Assembly: GCF_022200785.1 (NCBI RefSeq)
Contig: NZ_CP087585.1
Location: 496,001 to 560,000 of the forward strand
DNA length: 64,000 nucleotides
Source of the DNA: Pedobacter mucosus
GTDB taxonomy: Bacteria > Bacteroidota > Bacteroidia > Sphingobacteriales > Sphingobacteriaceae
Reading direction: 5' to 3'
Position numbers and translations under genes: made by a program. Under the pieces are notes generated by a model. It did not search any database. It had not been told where the DNA came from and was given only the letters and a program-made list of their open reading frames with translations. This document shows positions 58,244 through 64,000 of the stretch, one piece after another. Every line of letters begins with the position of its first letter. The stretch's first letter is position 1.

Positions 58244-58798
58244 ATGAACTATAAACCATACCCTCATCACATGTTTTTGAAAAAATTAAGAGATATTACC
58301 ACTTTCATTTTTGATGTTGATGGCGTTTTAACTGATGGTTCTGTTCAGGTTACTGATAATGGTCAATCACTTCGTACATTCAATATTAAAGATGGCTATG
58401 CATTGCAACTTGCAGTAAAACGCGGCTACAATGTTTGCATAATTTCTGGCGGAGATGGTATTGCAATGAAAAAACGTTTTTTTAATTTAGGAATAACAGA
58501 CGTTTTTTTAGGCAGTGGTGATAAGGTAAAAATTTTTGAAAATTACATTGAAGCAAAAAATATTACTGCTAATGAAGTACTTTATATGGGTGATGATATT
58601 CCTGATATAAACGTTATGAAATTAGTTGGATTACCTACTTGCCCGTTCGATGCAGTAGAAGAAATTAAAGCAATATCAAAATTTATATCGCCATACCCAG
58701 GTGGAAAAACTGCTGTTCGAGATATTATCGAAAAGGTGATGAAGGTTCAGGGTAACTGGAATGATGACCATCCAAATGCCGCCGATTCTGGCAAGTAA
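58244..58798 (+). CDS. KdsC-family HAD phosphatase (3-deoxy-D-manno-octulosonate 8-phosphate phosphatase)
   Basis: Removes the phosphate from Kdo8P in lipopolysaccharide synthesis. 184 residues, HAD class C0 without cap. Seen: TFIFDVDGVLTDG (about 17-29) with the Asp nucleophile, IISGG (about 67-71), GSGDKVKIFENYI (about 89-101) and GDDIPDINVMKLVGLPTCPFDA (about 125-146) with the last two Asp of the fold. The final HPNAADSGK is not conserved. Kdo8P is the expected substrate by family; related C0 phosphatases cannot be excluded. A weak terminator follows. Confidence 0.9.
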   Translation: MNYKPYPHHMFLKKLRDITTFIFDVDGVLTDGSVQVTDNGQSLRTFNIKDGYALQLAVKRGYNVCIISGGDGIAMKKRFFNLGITDVFLGSGDKVKIFENYIEAKNITANEVLYMGDDIPDINVMKLVGLPTCPFDAVEEIKAISKFISPYPGGKTAVRDIIEKVMKVQGNWNDDHPNAADSGK

Positions 58799-58799
58799 T

Positions 58800-58821
58800 A
58801 CTAGAAACTAGTTGTTTTTTT
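58800..58821 (+). terminator. weak terminator after the KdsC gene
   Basis: ACTAG/CTAGT five-bp stem (58800-58804 and 58808-58812) with an AAA loop, then TGTTTTTTT. Immediately after the stop codon. Confidence 0.5.
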
Positions 58822-58982
58822 GTTAATCATTTTGCAGGTAATTCTCGAGTTTGACTTGAAGATTTAATGATTGTTTTTTAAAAATTAATGTTTAAAATTT
58901 GCAACAGTTTAGTTACATAGGGAGATTAAACTTTTATATTTTTTTGCACTCAAATCATTCAAATTCAACAAAAACAACCAAT

Positions 58983-59378
58983 ATGAAAAAATTAATTATG
59001 ATTTGTGCGCTGGTATTTTCAGTAATTACCTATGCAAATGCACAACAAGGCGGCGGTGGCGGTCGTATGGGCGGAACACCAGAAGAAAGAGCTAAAAGAA
59101 ACACTGATCAACTTGTGGAAAAATTAAAACTTACAGAAGATCAAAAAACTAAAGTAATGGAAATTTACACTACTCAAAACGCAGCAATGGCTAAAGATAG
59201 AGAAGCTGCTGGTGGCGACATGTCTGGTATGAGAGAGAAAATGACCAAAATGACTGCAGAAACCAATACCAAAATTGAAGCTATTTTAACTGATGAGCAA
59301 AAAACTGCTTTTAAGGTAATGTTAGATGAGCGTAAAAAGCAAATGGAAGCCCGTCAAGCTGGTGGTGGAAATAATTAA
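58983..59378 (+). CDS. small periplasmic helical protein, Spy/LTXXQ-like
   Basis: 131 residues from ATG 58983, chosen because it begins the signal peptide MKKLIMICALVFSVITYANAQ; an earlier ATG at 58899 would prefix an implausible stretch. The mature protein is Gly-rich at the start (QQGGGGGRMGG), then two helical LTEDQK-like repeats: KLKLTEDQKTKVMEIYTTQN and EAILTDEQKTAFKVMLDER, the LTxxQ motif of Spy/CpxP-type periplasmic chaperones. It ends Gly-rich again. Likely envelope-stress or folding helper, by family resemblance only. Strong terminator follows. Confidence 0.82.
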   Translation: MKKLIMICALVFSVITYANAQQGGGGGRMGGTPEERAKRNTDQLVEKLKLTEDQKTKVMEIYTTQNAAMAKDREAAGGDMSGMREKMTKMTAETNTKIEAILTDEQKTAFKVMLDERKKQMEARQAGGGNN

Positions 59379-59394
59379 TTACCACAAAATATTT

Positions 59395-59434
59395 AATAAG
59401 AAAAGCGGCTATTGGCCGCTTTTCTTATTTTAGC
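59395..59434 (+). terminator. strong terminator after the Spy-like gene
   Basis: Perfect 15-bp stem AATAAGAAAAGCGGC/GCCGCTTTTCTTATT (59395-59409 and 59415-59429) with the loop TATTG, then TTTAG. The T run within the 3' arm makes it a good intrinsic terminator. Confidence 0.92.
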
Positions 59435-59447
59435 AAAAAATTAAAAT

Positions 59448-60014
59448 ATGCGTATTCAATTTCCGCCAATAATATTAGCATCAAAATCTCCCCGCCGACA
59501 AGAGCTTTTAACACTTATGGGTTTAAACTTCACAGTAGAACTTAAAGATGTTGATGAAAGCTATCCTGAAGGTTTAACGCCAGCTGAAATTGCAGTATTT
59601 ATTTCTGAAAAGAAAGCGAAAGCTTTTGTAGCAAACGACGAGATTGTAATTACGGCCGATACTATAGTTGCTTTAAACGGCGAGATTTTAGGTAAACCTG
59701 AAGATAGAGTACATGCACAACAAATGTTAGCAAAACTTTCTGGCAGCAAACACGAGGTTTATACTGGTGTTACCTTAGTTAGAGGCAATAAAACGTTTTC
59801 TTTTTATGATAGAACAGAAGTGTATTGTAAAGTAGTTACAGTCGAAGAAATAGATTTTTATATCGATAATTATAAACCGTACGATAAAGCCGGGAGTTAT
59901 GGTGTTCAAGATTGGTGGGGAATTGTTGCAGTGCAACGGATTGAGGGATCTTATACTAACGTAATGGGCTTGCCAACTGAGCGATTATACAGAGAGCTGC
60001 TAAATTTTATTTAA
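59448..60014 (+). CDS. Maf-family nucleoside triphosphate pyrophosphatase
   Basis: Hydrolyses non-canonical or excess nucleotides (dTTP/UTP, m7GTP type) to monophosphates. 188 residues. Seen: ILASKSPRRQELLTLMGLNFTV (about 8-29), VDESYPEGLTPAEIAVFISEKKAKAF (about 35-60), ITADTIVALNGEILGKPEDRVHAQQMLAKLSG (about 68-99), EVYTGV (about 103-108), and KPYDKAGSYGVQDWWGIVAVQRIEGSYTNVMGLP (about 144-177), the set of Maf motifs. The E-x-x-x-x-D-x-D position is D-E-S-Y. Family is secure; the exact nucleotide is not. Confidence 0.94.
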   Translation: MRIQFPPIILASKSPRRQELLTLMGLNFTVELKDVDESYPEGLTPAEIAVFISEKKAKAFVANDEIVITADTIVALNGEILGKPEDRVHAQQMLAKLSGSKHEVYTGVTLVRGNKTFSFYDRTEVYCKVVTVEEIDFYIDNYKPYDKAGSYGVQDWWGIVAVQRIEGSYTNVMGLPTERLYRELLNFI

Positions 60015-60070
60015 TTGCTCAATAGTTATGGAATTATATATTTACCATCATCATCTTTAAAATATTTGAG

Positions 60071-60754
60071 ATGAAAAAAATTATAACTTCGGCACCCTGT
60101 ACCCAGAATTGGGATGAAATGGAACAAAAAGATGGAAATAAATTTTGTTTTTCATGTTGTAAATCTGTGATTGATTTTACTGGCTTAACTGATGCTGAAG
60201 TTATTAAAACAATAGTTAACTCACCGGCAGAAGTTTGTGGACGAATCACTCAAAGCCAGATTAACCAACTTAACTATTACTTGGTTGTAACTCCTGCAAA
60301 TCGAAATTGGATGAAATATTTAGGAGTTTTAGCAATTGGAGTAAGTATTTTTGCACAGGATTTACATGCAGAAATTTATAAGCAACCTACTGAAATAGTT
60401 AAGCCAATTGTTGCTGAAAAAAAAGTTAAGGATGAAATTAAAATAACACTTAAATATTTTGGATACATTTTTATTGGTTCAGGTAAACCAGCAGTTGGGA
60501 TGAAAATTCGTCTTAAAAATACCCCAATAACAGCAATAACTGACGAAAATGGGAGATATGAAATAAAAATTGATGACCGTTATGATAGAAAATATAATAC
60601 TTTAATAACAGAAGATACTGCATATTCAACTACTTTTCAATTTGATTTTAATAGTACAAAGCAAAAAGATTATTACCCATCAAAAACTGAACATATTTAT
60701 TTAGGTGGCATCAGTATTAGTGGTCAATCGATTCCGCTTAAGAAAAAAAATTAA
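60071..60754 (+). CDS. hypothetical protein: Cys-rich N-terminal domain, one TM helix, carboxypeptidase-regulatory-like C-terminal part
   Basis: 227 residues. The cytoplasmic N-terminal part has Cys10 (APCTQNWDEM), Cys26, Cys29, Cys30 (FCFSCCKSV) and Cys56 (VCGR), a possible zinc site, with the pattern 'C-x-x-x-W-D-x-M...K-F-C-x-x-C-x-K-x-V-x-D-F'. A transmembrane helix follows (YLGVLAIGVSIFAQD, about 84-98). The C-terminal half (about 118-215) is a beta-sandwich with GKPAVGMKIRLKNTPITAITDENGRYEI, the carboxypeptidase D regulatory-like pattern. This layout is common in Bacteroidota but its role is unknown. It overlaps the convergent Ppx gene by four bases. Confidence 0.78.
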   Translation: MKKIITSAPCTQNWDEMEQKDGNKFCFSCCKSVIDFTGLTDAEVIKTIVNSPAEVCGRITQSQINQLNYYLVVTPANRNWMKYLGVLAIGVSIFAQDLHAEIYKQPTEIVKPIVAEKKVKDEIKITLKYFGYIFIGSGKPAVGMKIRLKNTPITAITDENGRYEIKIDDRYDRKYNTLITEDTAYSTTFQFDFNSTKQKDYYPSKTEHIYLGGISISGQSIPLKKKN

Positions 60755-61683
60755 GCCAAATTCGATTTTGTTATGATATCACTCAAGATGCCCATTTTTA
60801 AATCAAAAGTTGAAAGAGTTAGTTTATTTAGCTTTGCTCTACCCATTACATAATTGGTAATTAAGGTTGCCATAACGATCATATCTACTCTTAAAGTAAT
60901 CATTCCGGGCATATTTGATCGTTCTTGATGGTTTGAATTAAGTAATTCGTTTGCGATATTTAAGTATTCATCGTATACAAAGTCGTAACTTTTTGAGGAT
61001 TTAATGTCTACAACATCATTTTTTCTCTTGATAATTAGTTCTGCAAATGTTTCAAAGGCGCCTGCTGAACCAATTAAAATACCTGGTTTATAAATAGCAC
61101 AGACTTCAAATAAATCGTTTAATTCATTTTGAATGTGGCTTAAAATTGCATTTTTTTCCTGATCAGAAATGGGATCTGACTTAAAAAACTGTTGCATTAA
61201 ACGAGCTGCACCAATATTATAACTTTTCTTCCAGATTAACTTTGAAGTATCGCACAGGATAAATTCTACGCTACCACCTCCAATATCCATTATTAGGGAA
61301 ATATCTTTAATGGCGCCACTTAATTTAACGCCTTCATAAATCAAGCCTGCTTCTTCTACACCTGTAATGGTTTCAATAGTTATTTTAGTCTGATCTTTGA
61401 CAGTATCAACAAAATCCTCGCCATTTTTTGCACTGCGAACTGCTGACGTTGCTGTCGCCCGAACTACATCTACATTAAATTTTTCTATGGTTTGATTAAA
61501 ATCTTTTAGGGTATTTAGACCTCTATCAAATGCAACGGGAATAATGATGTTATCGTTAATTCTGCCTTCACCAAGCTTAACTGGTACATTTGTTTTATAG
61601 AGAATTTCGAAGGCTGAACCTGTAATTTCAGCTATGAGTAAATGAAATGTATTTGTTCCAAGATCTATAATTGCAGCACGCAT
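60751..61683 (-). CDS. Ppx/GppA-family phosphatase
   Basis: 310 residues of the exopolyphosphatase/pppGpp phosphatase fold (ASKHA superfamily). Seen: AAIIDLGTNTFHLLIAEI (about 3-20), RATATSAVRSAKNGEDFVDTV (about 75-95), DIGGGSVEFILCD (about 137-149), and GSAGAFETFAELI (about 205-217). It is short: only the two N-terminal domains, lacking the C-terminal HD-like domain of E. coli Ppx/GppA, as in many Bacteroidota. Substrate, polyphosphate or pppGpp, cannot be decided. A gap of about 175 bases separates it from the next gene. Confidence 0.92.
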   Translation of the reverse strand: MRAAIIDLGTNTFHLLIAEITGSAFEILYKTNVPVKLGEGRINDNIIIPVAFDRGLNTLKDFNQTIEKFNVDVVRATATSAVRSAKNGEDFVDTVKDQTKITIETITGVEEAGLIYEGVKLSGAIKDISLIMDIGGGSVEFILCDTSKLIWKKSYNIGAARLMQQFFKSDPISDQEKNAILSHIQNELNDLFEVCAIYKPGILIGSAGAFETFAELIIKRKNDVVDIKSSKSYDFVYDEYLNIANELLNSNHQERSNMPGMITLRVDMIVMATLITNYVMGRAKLNKLTLSTFDLKMGILSDIITKSNLA

Positions 61684-61753
61684 AATTATTGTTTATTGCT
61701 ATTTAGTAAACCGTTATAACTCAAATAATAGGTTATAGGTTTTTTGCGTTAAC

Positions 61754-61820
61754 GATTGAAGCGGCATCCTTTTTGGCTTTTTCTGCCAAAAAGATACAGC
61801 ATAAAGCGTGTTAAAACGCC
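61754..61820 (+). repeat. dispersed hairpin-family element, copy G
   Basis: GATTGAAGC (from 61754), stem CTTTTTGGC/GCCAAAAAG (61769-61777 and 61785-61793) around the heptaloop TTTTTCT, then ATACAGC and AAAGCG (61803-61808). The 5' box is shortened to GATTGAA and the 3' box to AAAGCGTG. Confidence 0.6.
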
Positions 61821-61859
61821 CAAATAATTAATTTAAATAGGATGATTTTTTTAGAACAA

Positions 61860-62390
61860 TCAAAATAAATTCTTTAATCCATCAAATATACTTTCAAAAA
61901 ATGTTGCCAGATTTAAACCGCTACTATGATTGAAATACACAAAAACTAAAAATACAACAACAACAAAAATAATGAGTTTTCTAAACGCAAAGGCAATAAT
62001 CACGAGTATAATAGGAATGAGAAACATCCATAAACTATTGATTGCATAAGGTGTTAAATCGGAATCTTTTTTATAAACGTAAACAAGTTTACTGTGTGTT
62101 CCGCTATCATTTTGATGCTTAATATAAACGAACGTTGATTTATCAATCGGGAGCGGTAAAACAGCTATACCATCGTTAAACTTAAGTATTTGTGTAAAAC
62201 CACTTATACTAAAAGTATAATTCCCATTGATATTTTCATGAGGATGGTTGAGTGAATCGGCGGCTATAATTGCCAACTTATTATTTTTTAATAAATTTTC
62301 TTTAACTAAAAAATTGTTAATAGAAGCGGTTTGTGCAGAAGCAAGAAAACCAGTTAAACAAAGCAATGATATAAGGAGAATTCGTTTCAT
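61860..62390 (-). CDS. hypothetical membrane-anchored exported protein, 176 aa
   Basis: Family not recognised. Signal peptide (MKRILLISLLCLTGFLASAQ). A soluble beta-rich segment (about 21-105) with NYTFSISGFTQILKFNDGIAVLPLP and STFVYIKHQNDSGTHSKLVYVYKKDSDLTPY, followed by two adjacent transmembrane helices (SLWMFLIPIILVIIAFAFR, about 119-137, and LIIFVVVVFLVFVYF, about 139-153) and a short C-terminal tail LATFFESIFDGLKNLF. The start overlaps the stop of the patatin-like gene (ATGA), so the two are co-translated; it may be a partner of that protein. Confidence 0.7.
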   Translation of the reverse strand: MKRILLISLLCLTGFLASAQTASINNFLVKENLLKNNKLAIIAADSLNHPHENINGNYTFSISGFTQILKFNDGIAVLPLPIDKSTFVYIKHQNDSGTHSKLVYVYKKDSDLTPYAINSLWMFLIPIILVIIAFAFRKLIIFVVVVFLVFVYFNHSSGLNLATFFESIFDGLKNLF

Positions 62391-64000
62391 TCGATAGAAC
62401 GTTTATTGTAAATTAAATAACCGATATGCAATAATACACCATTTCTTTTAACAGCATCATTATATAAATTATAACTTAAGCTAACGGGACCAAGTGGGGT
62501 ATGATAAACTAAACCTGCGGTTGCCGCATAACGAATTTTTGAAATCGCTTTTGCATAATCAACATCCTGAAAGTTATTTAACTCAAATTCTTTATGAGGC
62601 AAAAATAGATAACCTTCTAATCTAAAATCGAGATTTTTTTTGACATTATAAATATTTTTTATTCCGCCAGCTGCATATGTGGTAGCTCTGAATTTGTCTA
62701 GAAATAGTGAGCGGCTATCTTGCAGCGGATAAAATGCTGGAGACACCAATAAAGTTGAAAAATAATTATTGAATAAAGGTTGATTAGAAAAAACACCTTC
62801 AATTACATAACCTAATGTGTATTTTTTTAAATGAAGAAAATAATTTTCCTGAGTAAGTTTTATACTTCCCCAATGGTGTAGTTGGCTAGATCCTGGAATA
62901 CGCACAAAACCAGGCGTGTTTCTAAAAATATTACCTGGATTATAATTTTCTCGACCAGTGGTATAATTTACACTTAAAGAAAAGCTCTGTCCGTTTGTGG
63001 CATATTGTTTTCGGTTTAAAGAATTTTTTTCGAAATTCAAGGAGCCTCTAAACCCATTAAATATGGTTTGATCGAGTAAATCGCCAACTGAAAATGAACT
63101 GTTTGGACTATACCTATCGTTGTTATTTATAAACGTTGAATGTAATATGAGCTTGGTGTTGTAATTTAATGGCATACCAATCATTAAATCAATTTTTCTA
63201 TCAGATTGTTCTATATAAATTGGATGAGGATTTTCGATAAAAATTTGGCTGGTATTATAGAAATTCCAGTGGTTATAAGTCAACTCTGCGCCTAAAAATA
63301 AAGGTAATTTTGTTGGATAATCGACTCTGCCGTTTACTTGAACAGACTCGTAAAAGCGGCCTGAGTAAAAACTTGTCCCGAATGTGTAAGCTTTTCTATC
63401 CAGATAATTATACTCCGCACCTAAAAAAACATTGCTTATAGGGCGAGTAGAGATGTTGCCGCCAATGTCCAATTTAAAGCTTTTTTTCGGCTGGGCAACC
63501 ACTTCAAAAGTATAACTATCAGTAACTGCTTGATAGGAAATTTTTGGATAAATGGTTTCGAAAGTTTGATCGGCAACCAATTTATAATAGCCTCGCTTAA
63601 TATCCTGAAGGTTAAAAGTAGTTTTATCACTTTTAAAAAGCCTTTCTATATATTTTTTTTGCTGATTATTTACGCCAGAAACCGTTACATTACTAAAATT
63701 TAGATTGGGTTTTTTCGTATTAAATGCTGCTCTTCTTTTTGCTAAATCCGCATCACTTACTCTTCTGTTAATTAATGCTTTTATGCGGGGCATATCTGCC
63801 ATTGTAGCATCATAACCCTTTTTAATTAGCTCTGCCGCAGGCGCAAAATTAGTTACACTATAATCAGCAAGATCTGGTTGAATGTAAACACCGTTTTTAC
63901 CAATCATGGTGGAATCAGATTTTGACAAAAACATATAAACCAAAAAGCGGTTCATTAAACGATCATCGATACTTTTTGGGTATTCATTATATGTTTTGGA
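62387..64000 (-). CDS. patatin-like phospholipase with C-terminal BamA-type barrel, 5' end outside the window
   Basis: The frame stays open through the right edge: after an internal Met at 63955 the codons upstream read SKTYNEYPKSIDDRL with no stop, so the gene starts beyond 64000. The visible part is 537 residues. The first about 65 residues are the end of a patatin domain (IDDRLMNRFLVYMF, YIQPDLADYSVTNFAPAAELIKKGYDA). Then a POTRA-like domain (about 90-160: NLNFSNVTVSGVNNQQKKYIERLF) and a beta-barrel ending LSYNLYNDAVKRNGVLLHIGYLIYNKRS. This is the PlpD/patatin-barrel type V secretion layout. Cleavage of phospholipids is the family activity. Overlaps the downstream gene by four bases. Confidence 0.85.
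   Translation of the reverse strand, partial: SKTYNEYPKSIDDRLMNRFLVYMFLSKSDSTMIGKNGVYIQPDLADYSVTNFAPAAELIKKGYDATMADMPRIKALINRRVSDADLAKRRAAFNTKKPNLNFSNVTVSGVNNQQKKYIERLFKSDKTTFNLQDIKRGYYKLVADQTFETIYPKISYQAVTDSYTFEVVAQPKKSFKLDIGGNISTRPISNVFLGAEYNYLDRKAYTFGTSFYSGRFYESVQVNGRVDYPTKLPLFLGAELTYNHWNFYNTSQIFIENPHPIYIEQSDRKIDLMIGMPLNYNTKLILHSTFINNNDRYSPNSSFSVGDLLDQTIFNGFRGSLNFEKNSLNRKQYATNGQSFSLSVNYTTGRENYNPGNIFRNTPGFVRIPGSSQLHHWGSIKLTQENYFLHLKKYTLGYVIEGVFSNQPLFNNYFSTLLVSPAFYPLQDSRSLFLDKFRATTYAAGGIKNIYNVKKNLDFRLEGYLFLPHKEFELNNFQDVDYAKAISKIRYAATAGLVYHTPLGPVSLSYNLYNDAVKRNGVLLHIGYLIYNKRSIE

Noticed and set aside
1..64000. tRNA, rRNA, riboswitch or prophage genes
   Set aside because: I looked through the gaps for cloverleaf patterns, conserved riboswitch cores, integrase or phage structural genes and saw none; a tRNAscan/Infernal run would settle it.

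Overview
The window is a 64-kb piece of a low-GC chromosome from a member of the Bacteroidota, most likely family Sphingobacteriaceae (Pedobacter-like). Evidence seen in the sequence: gliding-motility genes (gldA, gldF, gldG, gldC), a TonB-dependent receptor with a carboxypeptidase-regulatory-like leader, tandem DUF4397 lipoproteins, Bacteroidota-type -7 promoter boxes (TAnnTTTG) just upstream of many starts, and no Shine-Dalgarno-rich leaders. Genus is inference. I found no rRNA, tRNA, CRISPR array, prophage or intact insertion sequence. Almost all of the window is ordinary chromosomal backbone.

Layout. 1-11 kb: end of a ThDP enzyme, then a phenylalanine/tyrosine degradation locus (hppD and hmgA on minus; a fumarylacetoacetase-type hydrolase and a flavin reductase on plus; an aromatic amino acid hydroxylase at 9.2-11 kb), with a decayed VapBC-type toxin-antitoxin pair between the hydroxylase and an SDR gene. 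11-19 kb: repeat-rich gap, GtrA protein, catalase, CAP-domain protein, SDR/AraC/ThuA genes, glycyl-tRNA synthetase. 19-24 kb: an apparently cytoplasmic subtilase translationally coupled to a 67-residue protein that looks like a free-standing subtilisin propeptide; divergent from it is a four-gene unit ending in a histidine kinase and a NarL-type regulator. 24-31 kb: gldA, an outer-membrane protein, gldF, gldG, dnaN, two DUF4397 lipoproteins. 31-41 kb: DedA protein, S1/P1-like hydrolase, DUF4395 protein, luciferase-like oxidoreductase, HscA-type Hsp70, TonB-dependent receptor, glycosyltransferase. 41-48 kb: miaE, DUF3810 protein, dihydroorotase, DEAD-box helicase, gldC, cupin, Ogt. 48-57 kb: cytochrome c maturation genes ccmB, ccmC, ccmD, then glutamate dehydrogenase and an Na+/H+ antiporter, then ccmE and ccmF. 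57-64 kb: DUF2520 protein, 2Fe-2S ferredoxin, IscX, KdsC phosphatase, Maf, Ppx/GppA, and a truncated patatin/beta-barrel gene at the right edge.

Genes that work together: phenylalanine is hydroxylated to tyrosine, and after transamination (gene not here) is degraded by HppD, HmgA and the FAA hydrolase (the isomerase is not here). CcmB/C/D/E/F form a System I cytochrome c assembly line whose CcmE carries a CxxxY heme site in place of histidine. HscA, ferredoxin and IscX are dispersed parts of the ISC Fe-S machinery.

The least-explained structure is a family of intergenic hairpins (about 11.2, 11.5, 34.6, 39.7, 44.55 and 61.8 kb). They share flanking boxes and, in most copies, a TTTTTCT-like loop, while their stem arms are entirely different yet still complementary. 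The second is the subtilase/propeptide-like two-gene cassette.
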